Source: an uncultured Pelagibacteraceae bacterium
GTDB taxonomy: Bacteria; Pseudomonadota; Alphaproteobacteria; Pelagibacterales; Pelagibacteraceae
Length of the DNA stretch: 64,000 bases
Reading direction: 5' to 3'
NCBI GenBank assembly: GCA_902625945.1
Contig: CACODG010000002.1
Span: 1 to 64,000, forward strand
The position numbers were made by a program, and so were the translations under genes. Of this stretch, positions 17,827 to 26,456 are shown piece after piece (positions within the stretch are counted from its first letter, which is position 1; each line of letters begins with the position of its first letter). The notes under the pieces are model-generated. The model was not told where the DNA came from. It did no database searches and was given only the letters and a program-made list of their open reading frames with translations.

Positions 17827-18138
17827 ATGGAAATAGATCCGTTTATATTTAGATTAAGTATATTTATTTTATCAATTTTTATTGGATATTATGTTGTTTG
17901 GAGCGTAACACCGTCTCTACATACACCTTTAATGTCTGTAACAAATGCTATTTCATCCGTTATAATTGTTGGCGCTATAATTGCAGCATTAGCTGGATCT
18001 TCTGAGGAAGTTTTTAGTATATCTAGTATTTTTGGATTTTTAGCTATTGTTTTAGCCGCAATTAATATTTTTGGAGGATTTTTAGTAACTCAAAGAATGC
18101 TTCAAATGTATAAAAAAAAGAAAGATAAAAAGAAATGA
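17827..18138 (+). CDS. pntAB: NAD(P) transhydrogenase alpha subunit, part 2 (membrane)
   Basis: 103-residue membrane part of domain II. Three or four hydrophobic helices are visible (about 8-25, 38-58, 64-88) with the conserved VTPSLHTPLMSVTNAIS stretch near 30-45, abbreviated by its PLMSVTNAIS core. The C-terminus is a lysine tail. It works with PntAA and PntB. The stop overlaps the pntB start by 4 bases (ATGA). Confidence 0.95.
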   Translation: MEIDPFIFRLSIFILSIFIGYYVVWSVTPSLHTPLMSVTNAISSVIIVGAIIAALAGSSEEVFSISSIFGFLAIVLAAINIFGGFLVTQRMLQMYKKKKDKKK

Positions 18139-19538
18139 TATCTGCAAATTTATCTGCAATTTTTTATTTAATCTCAGGGATACTATTCATTCTTGCTTTA
18201 AGAGGATTGTCTTCTCCAGATACATCTAGACAAGGTAATTATTTTGGAATTGTAGGTATGATAATCGCAATCGTTGTAACATTTTTATCTATTGGAAATT
18301 TTTCTACTTCATTATCTTACGTTGTAATTTTTTTAATAATTGGTGGAACTGTGGGTGCATTTATAGCTTTTAGAATCCCAATGACCGCAATGCCAGAATT
18401 GGTGGCAGGATTTCATAGTTTAGTTGGTTTAGCCGCTGTATTTGTTGCTATTGCAGCTTTCCTTAATCCTGAGGCTTTCAATTTAGGAATTGTTGGGAGA
18501 ATTAAATTAGCGAGTTTAATAGAAATGTCTATTGGTGCATCAGTCGGAGCGATAACTTTCTCTGGATCTATAATAGCTTTTTTAAAATTAAGAGGAATAA
18601 TGTCTGGTTCTCCTATAACTTTTAGCGGTCAACATCTTTTAAATTTAACATTAGGTATTGGAATTTTTATCTTAATCTATTATTTATGCAAAACTCAATC
18701 AGTAAATGCCTTTTGGATTGTGATAATGATTTCTTTTCTTGTGGGTGTATTGTTGATTATACCTATAGGTGGGGCTGATATGCCTGTGGTTATCTCAATG
18801 CTTAACTCTTACTCAGGCTGGGCCGCAGCTGGAATAGGTTTTACATTAGAGAATACTGCTCTAATTATAACTGGTGCACTAGTGGGTTCTTCGGGTGCAA
18901 TCCTTTCTTATATTATGTGTAAAGCTATGAATAGATCCTTTGTAAGTGTAATTCTTGGCGGATTTGGAGCAGATACTTCTTCCGATAATATAAAGGAAAA
19001 GAGAGATCAAAAACCTGTTAAAAGCGGCAATGCAGAAGATGCAGCTTTCTTAATGAAAAATGCTTCATCTGTGATCATAGTCCCTGGTTATGGAATGGCA
19101 GTAGCACAAGCTCAACATGCCTTAAGAGAAATGGTAGACAAATTAAAAAAAAATGACATTAAAGTTACGTATGCCATACATCCAGTTGCCGGCAGGATGC
19201 CTGGACATATGAATGTTCTATTGGCAGAAGCTAACGTTCCCTATGATGAAGTTTTTGAGTTAGAAGATATAAACAATGATTTTGCTAATTCAGATGTTGC
19301 GTTTGTAATTGGAGCAAATGATGTGACAAATCCCGTAGCTAAAACAGATCCAAAAAGTCCAATATTTGGTATGCCAGTGCTTGATGTTGAAAAATGTAAA
19401 TCTGTATTATTTGTTAAGAGAAGTTTATCTCCTGGATATGCTGGAATAGATAATGAATTATTTTATAAAGATAATACATTGATGCTGTTCGCAGATGCCA
19501 AAAAAATGACTGAAGATATCGTCAAAAATTTAGATTAA
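18135..19538 (+). CDS. pntB: NAD(P) transhydrogenase beta subunit
   Basis: 467 residues: about eight or nine membrane helices over 1-265 forming the proton channel, then the cytoplasmic NADP(H)-binding domain III. Diagnostics are PITFSGQHLLN near 154, IIPIGGADMPVVISMLNSYSGWA around 210-228 (GGADMPVV core), VIIVPGYGMAVAQAQ near 314-328, HPVAGRMPGHMNVL near 351 and VIGANDVTNP near 392. It overlaps pntAB by 4 bases, and its stop overlaps the next ATG by 1 base. Confidence 0.97.
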   Translation: MISANLSAIFYLISGILFILALRGLSSPDTSRQGNYFGIVGMIIAIVVTFLSIGNFSTSLSYVVIFLIIGGTVGAFIAFRIPMTAMPELVAGFHSLVGLAAVFVAIAAFLNPEAFNLGIVGRIKLASLIEMSIGASVGAITFSGSIIAFLKLRGIMSGSPITFSGQHLLNLTLGIGIFILIYYLCKTQSVNAFWIVIMISFLVGVLLIIPIGGADMPVVISMLNSYSGWAAAGIGFTLENTALIITGALVGSSGAILSYIMCKAMNRSFVSVILGGFGADTSSDNIKEKRDQKPVKSGNAEDAAFLMKNASSVIIVPGYGMAVAQAQHALREMVDKLKKNDIKVTYAIHPVAGRMPGHMNVLLAEANVPYDEVFELEDINNDFANSDVAFVIGANDVTNPVAKTDPKSPIFGMPVLDVEKCKSVLFVKRSLSPGYAGIDNELFYKDNTLMLFADAKKMTEDIVKNLD

Positions 19539-20236
19539 TGAGAACAAAGATATTCTGCGATATAGCTGATTACGAAACAATAAAATCCTTTAATAGTAAA
19601 TCTATGGTTAATGGTTTTACAACCAATCCAAGCTTGATGAGGTTGGCTGGTGCTAAAAATTATAAAAAATATTCTTTAAAAATTCTAAAGATTTGTAAAA
19701 AAAAACCAATATCTTTTGAAGTATTTGCAGATAATTCTAAAGATATGCTTAAACAAGCTTACGAAATTAACTCTTGGGGTAAAAATGTTTATGTTAAAAT
19801 TCCAGTTGTAAATTCTAAAGGGGAGTTTACCGGATCAGTTATAAAGGAGTTAAGCAATAATGGCATTAAACTTAATATCACTGCAGTTTATACATTTAAG
19901 CAAACTCAAATGATTTATAAAAAATTAAACAAAAAAACTAAATCTATTATTTCTATATTCGCAGGAAGAATGGCAGATAAAGGTAAAGATCCAATTCCCA
20001 TATTTAAAAAAAGTATTTCTTTAACTAAAAAGAACAAAAATATTGAAATTCTTTGGGCTAGCACTAGAGAAGCTTATAACTATACTCAAGCCAATCAAAT
20101 TAATTGCAATATAATTACAATGCCACCTAAAGTCATAAACCTAATAAATGGATTTGGAAAAAGTTTTAAATCAATGACGCTTGATACAGTAAAAGGTTTT
20201 TTAGTTGATAGTAAAAAATCAAAATTCAGTCTCTAA
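19538..20236 (+). CDS. Transaldolase family protein
   Basis: Class I aldolase-fold enzyme of the transaldolase/fructose-6-phosphate aldolase group, acting in the non-oxidative pentose phosphate pathway or related sugar cleavage. It shows KIFCDIADYETI at the start, VNGFTTNPSLM near 26, the Schiff-base Lys in VYVKIPV near 85-91, LNITAVYT near 111, ISIFAGRMAD near 138 and ILWASTRE near 172. The short 232-residue form and low similarity leave the exact activity open. It is coupled to pntB by TAATG and its stop interlocks with that of convergent typA. Confidence 0.82.
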   Translation: MRTKIFCDIADYETIKSFNSKSMVNGFTTNPSLMRLAGAKNYKKYSLKILKICKKKPISFEVFADNSKDMLKQAYEINSWGKNVYVKIPVVNSKGEFTGSVIKELSNNGIKLNITAVYTFKQTQMIYKKLNKKTKSIISIFAGRMADKGKDPIPIFKKSISLTKKNKNIEILWASTREAYNYTQANQINCNIITMPPKVINLINGFGKSFKSMTLDTVKGFLVDSKKSKFSL

Positions 20237-22059
20237 GAAGCCTTAGCTTTTGCTCTTGAAAGCCTTTTTCTTTCGTGTGGATCTAAAATTAATTTTCTAA
20301 GCCTACATGCTTTTGGTGTAATTTCCAAAGCTTCATCTGTGTTTAATAAACTTAGTTGTTCAGCAATAGCCATTTTTCTTACTGGAGTTAAAACTACATT
20401 TTCATCTGTGTTTTGTGTTCTCATATTTGTTAATTTTTTTCCTTTCATTACATTAATTTCAAGATCACCAGCCTTAGATGAAATACCCACAATCATACCC
20501 TCGTACACAGGATCATTGTGAGTTACAAGCATCTCTCCTCTTGCTTGCAAATTAAAAATAGCAAATGCAACTGCTTTACCAGTTTCAATTGATATTAGAG
20601 CACCATTTCTTCTTCCTTCCATATCACCAGTGTAATCTCCGTATGAGTGAAAGATTCTATTTATAACCCCAGTTCCCTTAGTTATAGTTAAAAATCTACT
20701 CGTATAACCCATTAAACCTCTAGTCGGTGCATGAAAGATTAATCTTTTTTTATTTTTTCCCGTATCTTTTAATTCAATTAGTTTACCTTTTCTCCTATTC
20801 ATTGAGTCAATTATTCTTGAGGAGTATTCCTCATCTAAATCCATCGTAACTTCCTCTATAGGTTCTTTTTTCTCCCCATTATTCTCCTTAATCAAAACTT
20901 TTGGAGGACTTACGGTCATTTCAAATCCCTCTCGTCTCATTTGAGTCAAAAGAATTTCTAACATTAATTCACCTCGTCCACTGATCGAAAAAGAATCTTT
21001 ATTATCATTTTCCATAAAAGTTATACCAACGTTATTTTCGGCTTCTAGAATTAATCGTTCTCTTATTTGAGTACTTGTTAACTTGTTCCCTTCTGTACCA
21101 GCTAATGGAGAACTATTTACTGTAATTGTAATTGACATAGTTGGAGGATCAATAGGAGTAGCGCTTATTGGTTCATTTAATTCTAAATCACAAATTGTAT
21201 CTGCGACGTTAGCCTTTTCTAGTCCAGCTATAATGACAATATCTCCAGCTTCCCCTACCTCTATTGGGACTTTCTTAGTTCCCTCGTATCTAAAAATTTT
21301 TGTTAATCTACCTTCATCAACTTTTTTACCTTTCAAATTTATTGCCTTAATTTGTTGATTGGCTCTTGCTGTTCCTTGAGCGATACGACCTACTAAGCTT
21401 CTACCCAAAAAACTGTCTGCATATAGCAAAGTAGACAACATCGCGAATGGCTTTGTTCTATCTGTAATAGTTGGTTTTACGTGACTTAAAATTAAATCTA
21501 AAAGAGGCTGTAAATTTTCTCTTGGTCCATTTATGTCTTTTGTAGCCCATCCAGACCTACCGCTTGCGTACAATACAGGGAAATCTAACTGCTCTTCATT
21601 TGCATCTAAATTTACAAAAAGATCAAAAGTCTCATTTAAAACTTCATTAGCTCTTTGATCGGCTTTATCTAATTTATTTATTACGACGATTGGTTTTAAT
21701 CCTTGCTTGAGAGCTTTAGAAAGAACAAATTTAGTTTGGGGCATCACACCCTCTGCAGAGTCAATCAAAAGTAGGGCACCATCAGCCATATGCAAGACTC
21801 TTTCTACTTCAGCAGCAAAATCTCTATGTCCGGGAGTATCTATTATATTTATTCTGGATTTTTTCCAGTTTATAGATGTAGGTTTAGCTAAGATTGTTAT
21901 TCCTCTTTCTTTCTCCAGCTCACCAGAGTCCATAATTCTCTCCTCAATATTTTCATTTTCTCTGAAAGAGCCACTTTGTTTCATCAAGCTATCGATCAAA
22001 GTTGTTTTACCATGATCTACATGTGCTATAATTGTGATATTTCTAATAGTGTTAGTCAT
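20233..22059 (-). CDS. typA: Ribosome-associated GTPase TypA/BipA
   Basis: Translational GTPase that helps ribosome assembly and stress adaptation. N-terminal G motifs are visible: AHVDHGKTTL near 12 (G1), a switch I Thr in RGITI near 55, DTPGHRDF near 75 (G3) and NKLDKADQ near 129 (G4). Domain III-like and C-terminal parts include GRGELMLEILLTQMRREGFEM, recognised by GRGELMLE near 360, and the closing ITPKACRLRKLILDPHERKR segment. Length (608) is typical. It is the last gene of a long minus-strand group, just after tRNA-fMet. Confidence 0.96.
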   Translation of the reverse strand: MTNTIRNITIIAHVDHGKTTLIDSLMKQSGSFRENENIEERIMDSGELEKERGITILAKPTSINWKKSRINIIDTPGHRDFAAEVERVLHMADGALLLIDSAEGVMPQTKFVLSKALKQGLKPIVVINKLDKADQRANEVLNETFDLFVNLDANEEQLDFPVLYASGRSGWATKDINGPRENLQPLLDLILSHVKPTITDRTKPFAMLSTLLYADSFLGRSLVGRIAQGTARANQQIKAINLKGKKVDEGRLTKIFRYEGTKKVPIEVGEAGDIVIIAGLEKANVADTICDLELNEPISATPIDPPTMSITITVNSSPLAGTEGNKLTSTQIRERLILEAENNVGITFMENDNKDSFSISGRGELMLEILLTQMRREGFEMTVSPPKVLIKENNGEKKEPIEEVTMDLDEEYSSRIIDSMNRRKGKLIELKDTGKNKKRLIFHAPTRGLMGYTSRFLTITKGTGVINRIFHSYGDYTGDMEGRRNGALISIETGKAVAFAIFNLQARGEMLVTHNDPVYEGMIVGISSKAGDLEINVMKGKKLTNMRTQNTDENVVLTPVRKMAIAEQLSLLNTDEALEITPKACRLRKLILDPHERKRLSRAKAKAS

Positions 22060-22061
22060 TT

Positions 22062-22138
<77 letters not shown>

Positions 22139-22143
22139 TTAAA

Positions 22144-22347
22144 TTATTTTTTCTTAATATTAATAGCTTGAAGTTTATCTTTTTCCTCTTTTATGTCGTA
22201 AACTATTAATTGATCTTCCTTTAAGACACGTAATTTAGACTCTTCTAAAGCAGACACATGCAGAAAAATATCTTTTTTAGTTTCATTGTCAGTTATAAAC
22301 CCGTATCCTTTTTTCGCATTAAACCATTTTACTTTACCAGATGGCAT
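22144..22347 (-). CDS. Cold-shock domain protein
   Basis: 67-residue single CSD nucleic-acid-binding protein. RNP1 KKGYGFI near 13 follows GKVKWFN, and RNP2 is DIFLHVSAL near 28, consistent with RNA chaperone or antiterminator function. I place the start at the ATG of MPSGKVKW rather than five codons upstream, because AGAGGA lies 6-7 bases before it and family members begin at this point. The leader after rpsU is only 28 bases, so no long cold-responsive 5' UTR is possible unless it includes rpsU. Confidence 0.93.
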   Translation of the reverse strand: MPSGKVKWFNAKKGYGFITDNETKKDIFLHVSALEESKLRVLKEDQLIVYDIKEEKDKLQAINIKKK

Positions 22348-22375
22348 TGTTATTCCTCTCATTTTATATAAAAAT

Positions 22376-22570
22376 TTAGTATCTATTTTTTAATTTTTGG
22401 AGTTTTTTTATTCTTTTTAGATTTTCCGTTTGAACTCTTTTTTTTCTTTCAGAAGGCTTTTCGTAAGTACTTTTCATCTTCATTACTTTAAAAAATCCCT
22501 CTTTTTGAAGTTTCCTTTTAAGAACTCTAATTGCTTGCTCTACGTTATTATCTTTGACGTCTATTTTAAT
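22376..22570 (-). CDS. rpsU: 30S ribosomal protein S21, apparently starting at ATT
   Basis: 64 residues: (M)KIDVKDNNVEQAIRV at the start, then LKRKLQKEGFF and STYEKPSERKKR, a clear S21. No ATG, GTG or TTG precedes the conserved N-terminus in frame. An in-frame TAA lies 8 codons before the KDNNV Lys-Asp region, followed by CTG-GAG-GCT-TTT-ATT. The ATT codon at 22568-22570 aligns exactly with the usual start Met (family pattern M-x-V-x-V-R-D-N-N-V) and has GGAGG five bases upstream. I therefore call ATT as the start; CTG at the stop-proximal position would add four residues and lacks a ribosome-binding site. It lies between trcR and the cold-shock gene. Confidence 0.88.
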   Translation of the reverse strand: MKIDVKDNNVEQAIRVLKRKLQKEGFFKVMKMKSTYEKPSERKKRVQTENLKRIKKLQKLKNRY

Positions 22571-22574
22571 AAAA

Positions 22575-22580
22575 GCCTCC
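22575..22580 (-). promoter_or_regulatory. Ribosome binding site deciding the rpsU start
   Basis: On the minus strand the sequence reads TGGAGG followed by CTTTT and then ATT. Full-strength Shine-Dalgarno motifs are rare in this window, so its position five bases before the ATT codon is the main support for that start. Confidence 0.75.
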
Positions 22581-22621
22581 AGTTAAATTTAATGTTTGTT
22601 ATCATTTGAAAGTTTATTTGT

Positions 22622-23206
22622 CTAGAGAGAAGCTTCCTGAGCCTTCTTTTCCTCTCTTATTTTAGCTTTTTTCTCCCTTTCAACTCTTCTTTTAGCTTTA
22701 TCTAAACTTTTTTGAAAAGCTTCTTGGGTACATAATGCTAATATTACAGGATCCCTTGGTTTTAAGTTGGAAAAATTCCAATAACTTCTTTTTCTAATTA
22801 ATGAAACTGTTCCTTTTGTGCTACCAACAAGTTTTGAAATTTGGCCATCAGTTAAATCTGAAGCATTTTTACATAACCATAAAATTGCATCTGGACGATC
22901 TTGTCTTTTCGAAAGAGGAGTATATTTTGGTTTTTTTCTTTCTTTAACATCAATTTCATCAATTTTTTTTAATAAACTGAGTTTTTTTGTTGTGTCTTTA
23001 GAGCACTTTTCTATTTCCTCTCTAGATAGTTGACCTGCCAAGATTGGATTATAAGCTTTAATTCCTTTAGCCACATCTCCGTCAGCTATTCCTTTAATTT
23101 CTAATTCGTGTAAATTACAAAATTCAGCAATTTGTTTAAAGGTCAAAGTAGTGTTTTCAACTAACCAAACAGCTGTTGCTTTTGGCATAAATGGGGTTTC
23201 AGTCAT
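22622..23206 (-). CDS. trcR: Cell-cycle transcriptional regulator TrcR (DUF1013)
   Basis: 194-residue alphaproteobacterial protein of the DUF1013/TrcR family. Landmarks are the N-terminal ETPFMPKATAVWLVENT region (PKATAVWLVENT core), LTFKQIAEFC near 21, a second repeat-like DAILWLCKNASDLTDGQI near 106, and GSTKGTVSLIR near 127, which looks like a helix-turn-helix. TrcR is reported as an RNA-polymerase-associated regulator in related bacteria. The C-terminus is a charged helix. It lies between rpmE and rpsU. Confidence 0.85.
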   Translation of the reverse strand: MTETPFMPKATAVWLVENTTLTFKQIAEFCNLHELEIKGIADGDVAKGIKAYNPILAGQLSREEIEKCSKDTTKKLSLLKKIDEIDVKERKKPKYTPLSKRQDRPDAILWLCKNASDLTDGQISKLVGSTKGTVSLIRKRSYWNFSNLKPRDPVILALCTQEAFQKSLDKAKRRVEREKKAKIREEKKAQEASL

Positions 23207-23209
23207 AAA

Positions 23210-23434
23210 TTATTTTTTTGATCTTAGATTACTAAATTTTTTGTTATATTGGCTCACTCTACCTTTATCCAATACTTTTTGTGTTCCGCCTGTCCATGCG
23301 TAGTGAGACTTTGGGTCAATATCTAGTTTTAAAACATCATTTTCTTTACCCCAAGTTGATCTTGTTTCGAACTCGGACCCATCAGTCATTACAACTTTAA
23401 TCTTATGATATTTGGGATGTATGTTTTTTTTCAT
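23210..23434 (-). CDS. rpmE: 50S ribosomal protein L31 (zinc-free form)
   Basis: 74-residue L31 with [16 protein letters not shown] at the start, [17 protein letters not shown] near 27 and HYAWTGGTQ near 44. It has no cysteines, so it is the zinc-independent type common in alphaproteobacteria. It starts 28 bases after suhB and trcR follows 3 bases after its stop. Confidence 0.95.
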   Translation of the reverse strand: MKKNIHPKYHKIKVVMTDGSEFETRSTWGKENDVLKLDIDPKSHYAWTGGTQKVLDKGRVSQYNKKFSNLRSKK

Positions 23435-23462
23435 GAACGGAGTTTTATATTAATAATAGTTT

Positions 23463-24263
23463 TTACTCAATATCTTTTTTAATTATAAGACCTCTCAATT
23501 CTTCATGAATATTGGAATTTGATGCTAAAATATTCTTTTTTAAAGGTGTGTTGGCATCTTCCTCAAAAAAATCAATAAATCCTCCAGCTTCTTTTAAAAT
23601 AATAATCCCAGCTGCAATATCCCAATAGTTAAGCTCTCTTTGCCAATAACCATCAAATCTACCACAAGCGACATAGGCTATATCTAAGGCAGCGCTTCCA
23701 AACTTTCTTACATTAGAAACATTTTTTGAAACATTAATGTATTCAGAAAAAATTTTATCTTTAATTTTGCTAGCTCCTTTAGGGCCGCCAGTTACTATGA
23801 GAGCATCATTGATTTTCTTTTTATTGGAAACTCTTATTCTTGAATTATTGAGGTAAGATCCATTACCTTTTTCAGCACAAAACATTTCATTCATAATAGG
23901 ATTAAATATAACACCACATTTAACTTCACTATTTTCCTCATAAGCAATTGATATTGCAAATTGAGGTATGCCATTTAAAAAGTTCATTGTTCCATCTATG
24001 GGATCAATTATCCATCTATTATCCAAATTAGATTTATTTATTATTCCAGTTTCTTCAGTTACTATCCCGTAATCTGGATGAGCTTTTTGTAACTCGTCTA
24101 TTATAATTTTTTCAGTTCTTTTATCTGCTGATGTTACGAAATCTCCAGGACCTTTAGTTGAAACTTGTAAATTTTCTATTTCTCCAAAATCTCTTATAAG
24201 TGATCTTGAAGCTTTCATACAGGCCCTTGTTATTAAATTAATTTGAGAAGAATTTAATCTCAT
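23463..24263 (-). CDS. suhB: Inositol monophosphatase family protein
   Basis: Mg-dependent, Li-sensitive phosphatase fold acting on inositol-phosphate or related small phosphates; in bacteria SuhB also takes part in rRNA antitermination. It shows the metal-binding EET near 70, the signature DPIDGTMNFLNGIPQF near 87 and the second metal motif WDIAAG near 218. Length (266) is typical. It shares one base with the end of efp, indicating tight coupling. The exact substrate is unknown; suhB is the conventional symbol for this family. Confidence 0.88.
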   Translation of the reverse strand: MRLNSSQINLITRACMKASRSLIRDFGEIENLQVSTKGPGDFVTSADKRTEKIIIDELQKAHPDYGIVTEETGIINKSNLDNRWIIDPIDGTMNFLNGIPQFAISIAYEENSEVKCGVIFNPIMNEMFCAEKGNGSYLNNSRIRVSNKKKINDALIVTGGPKGASKIKDKIFSEYINVSKNVSNVRKFGSAALDIAYVACGRFDGYWQRELNYWDIAAGIIILKEAGGFIDFFEEDANTPLKKNILASNSNIHEELRGLIIKKDIE

Positions 24264-24826
24264 TAATTGACTCTTTTTACATATTCAAGTGTTCGAGTAT
24301 CAATAATTATTTTTTCTCCACTTTCTATAAATGGCGGGACATTAATTTTAATACCACAATCAAGAAGAGCGGGTTTGTAAGATGATGAAGCTGTTTGGTT
24401 TTTAATAGCAGCATCTGTAGTTTCAATTGTACATTCAATATTGTTTGGTAACTCAATTGATATCGGCTTATCTTCCATAAAAGAAATTGTAACTTCTAAA
24501 TTTTCTTTTAATAATTTATGCTTTTCTCCAGCTATAGATTTCGATATTTCTACTTGCTCATAAGTATTGTTATCCATAAAATGGCAACTATCTCCATCTA
24601 TGTACAAAAAATTAAATTTTTTTTCATCAACTTCAGCTTTTTCTACTGTTTCGCTTGATCTAAATCTTTCGTTCAGCTTTGTACCTTTGATAACACTTTT
24701 TAACTCTACCTGATTAAAAGCCCCACCTTTTCCAGGCTTAACATGCTGAGTTTTAAGAACATTCCAATAATCATTTTTATGCTCAATTATCATTCCAGGT
24801 TTTATTTCAATAGCAGTTATTTTCAT
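24263..24826 (-). CDS. efp: Elongation factor P
   Basis: 187-residue EF-P, which enters the ribosomal E site to relieve stalling at proline runs. The KOW-like N-terminal domain has KPGMIIEHKNDYW near 9 and the loop KPGKGGAF near 32, whose Lys is the usual modification site. Two OB-type domains follow, with the closing DCGIKINVPPFIESGEKIIIDT signature (VPPFIESGEKI core) near 158. It overlaps thiE by 4 bases. Confidence 0.96.
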   Translation of the reverse strand: MKITAIEIKPGMIIEHKNDYWNVLKTQHVKPGKGGAFNQVELKSVIKGTKLNERFRSSETVEKAEVDEKKFNFLYIDGDSCHFMDNNTYEQVEISKSIAGEKHKLLKENLEVTISFMEDKPISIELPNNIECTIETTDAAIKNQTASSSYKPALLDCGIKINVPPFIESGEKIIIDTRTLEYVKRVN

Positions 24827-25425
24827 TTGAATTTTTTAATAGCAAGTTCCGGTTTTAATTTGGGGTTATCCCAAATAAAACTTGATATTGCAATATATTT
24901 TGCTCCTGCTTTTATTAATTTTTTGTAATTCTTATTATTTATTCCGCCTATTGCCACAATAGGTTTTCTCACGTTCTTTTTTGCCCATCTCAAAATATTA
25001 AGGTTGGCCTTTATTGTATTTCGCTTAAGTTTAGATTTAAAAAAAGATCCAAAAGCAACATAACTTGCATTATTTTTAATTGCATTAGTTGCAAGTTTTT
25101 TTGAGTTATGGCATGTGATACCAAATATTTTGTTTTTGAGTTTTTTTCTAGCTTTTAAAAACGATCCATCGTGCTGACCCATATGACATCCATCAGCGTT
25201 TATTTTCGATGCTAAAATAAAATTATCATTAATGATAAACTTAACTTTATGTTTAGCGGTAATTTTTATAATTTTTTTAGAGAAATTAAGAAGTTTTTTT
25301 TGACTCAAATTTTTTAATCTTAATTGAAAAAACTTCACATTCTTAAACGACAATACTTTATCTAAACTAGCAAAGAAATTTTGATCAATTTTATTAGGTG
25401 AAATTAAGTATACTAATTTCTTCAA
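24823..25425 (-). CDS. thiE: Thiamine-phosphate synthase family protein
   Basis: TIM-barrel enzyme joining HMP-pyrophosphate and thiazole phosphate. FFQLRLKN near 33, IINDNFILASKINADGCHMGQHDG around 64-87 (INADGCHMGQ core), GITCHNS near 101, AFGSFFKS near 120 and VAIGGIN near 152 agree with ThiE/TenI. It is 200 residues, at the short end, so TenI-like variants are possible. Studied SAR11 strains lack ThiC and need external HMP-type precursor, so ThiE with ThiD (about 18 kb away here) fits that salvage scheme. It overlaps efp by 4 bases. Confidence 0.8.
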   Translation of the reverse strand: MKKLVYLISPNKIDQNFFASLDKVLSFKNVKFFQLRLKNLSQKKLLNFSKKIIKITAKHKVKFIINDNFILASKINADGCHMGQHDGSFLKARKKLKNKIFGITCHNSKKLATNAIKNNASYVAFGSFFKSKLKRNTIKANLNILRWAKKNVRKPIVAIGGINNKNYKKLIKAGAKYIAISSFIWDNPKLKPELAIKKFK

Positions 25426-25430
25426 ATGTT

Positions 25431-26447
25431 TTAGGCCGCAAATTCTTTCTCTAATTCTTCAGACCACTCCCCTTTGGATGACAGACCATTCATTTTAGCT
25501 CTATGGTCAAAGGCTTTTTGAATATTTTCTGTATTTTCTTGATTTTTTCCAAATTCCTTTAATGCACTTGCTTGTAACCCTCTTCCATAAGAAAAAGTAA
25601 TTAAAAAATTACTATCATTTATTTTGTTTATTTCATTAAGATTTTTACTAGACTCAATTTCAGACTGACCGCCCGATAAAAAGGCAATTCCAGGAACATC
25701 ACTTGGAACATTTTTCTTTAAGCAGTCTAAAGTTTTTTTTGCAATTTCTTCTGTATTAGATTTATCTTTACACTCCGAGCCAGGTACAACCATATTAGGC
25801 TTAAGTACAGTTCCTTTCAAATCAACTTTATGTATTTCTAGTTCATTATAACACTCATTAAGTACATTTGTTGTAACTTTATAGCATTTATCAATATTAT
25901 GAGAACCATCCATCAAAACTTCTGGTTCGACTATCGGCACCATTTTAGCTTCTTGAACTAAAGCAGCGTATCTTGCTAATGCGTGGGCATTAGACTTAAT
26001 AGATTGTGCAGATGGAAATTTATCTGAAATTTTATAGACAGCTCTCCATTTCGTAAATCTCGCACCTAAATCGTAATACTCTTTTAATCTTTCGCGTAAG
26101 CCATCTAAACCCTCTGTTACAGTTTCATCACTAGATCCAGCAAGAGGTTTAGCACCTTTATCAACTTTAATTCCTGGTACAGCTCCATGTTTAGATATTA
26201 ATTCTGGAATTGATGGACCGAAGGTAGTTTTTTGTCTTATTGTTTCATCAAATAAAATTACTCCCCCAATAAAATCTTTCATAGCACTTGAATTGAAAAG
26301 AGTTTGTCTAAAATTTAGTCTATTTTTTTCTATGTTTTCAACATTTATACTTTTAAATCTTTTAGCTATTGTTCCAGTACTTTCATCTGCAGCAAGGATA
26401 CCTTTTCCTTTAGCGCACATTTTTTTTGCTATTTCATTTAATGTCAT
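25431..26447 (-). CDS. fba: Fructose-bisphosphate aldolase, class I
   Basis: Schiff-base aldolase interconverting fructose-1,6-bisphosphate with DHAP and G3P. Class I signatures are KGILAADESTGTI near 14, FTKWRAVYKI near 138, VPIVEPEVLMDG near 173, and the substrate Lys in GTVLKPNMVVPG near 214. IAFLSGGQSE near 258 is also typical. Length (338) is normal. It lies in a minus-strand group tkt-pgk-fba with 9-base gaps. In an organism with limited glycolysis it may run mainly in the gluconeogenic direction (inference). Confidence 0.95.
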   Translation of the reverse strand: MTLNEIAKKMCAKGKGILAADESTGTIAKRFKSINVENIEKNRLNFRQTLFNSSAMKDFIGGVILFDETIRQKTTFGPSIPELISKHGAVPGIKVDKGAKPLAGSSDETVTEGLDGLRERLKEYYDLGARFTKWRAVYKISDKFPSAQSIKSNAHALARYAALVQEAKMVPIVEPEVLMDGSHNIDKCYKVTTNVLNECYNELEIHKVDLKGTVLKPNMVVPGSECKDKSNTEEIAKKTLDCLKKNVPSDVPGIAFLSGGQSEIESSKNLNEINKINDSNFLITFSYGRGLQASALKEFGKNQENTENIQKAFDHRAKMNGLSSKGEWSEELEKEFAA

Positions 26448-26456
26448 AGCGATTAT

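Noticed and set aside
21707-22015. Plus-strand open frame of 102 codons inside typA
   Set aside because: It is antisense to the conserved GTPase domain and has no recognisable protein features.
25426-25430. TPP riboswitch upstream of thiE or thiD
   Set aside because: Gaps of 5 bases and 1 base leave no room, and the THI-box sequence was not seen nearby.
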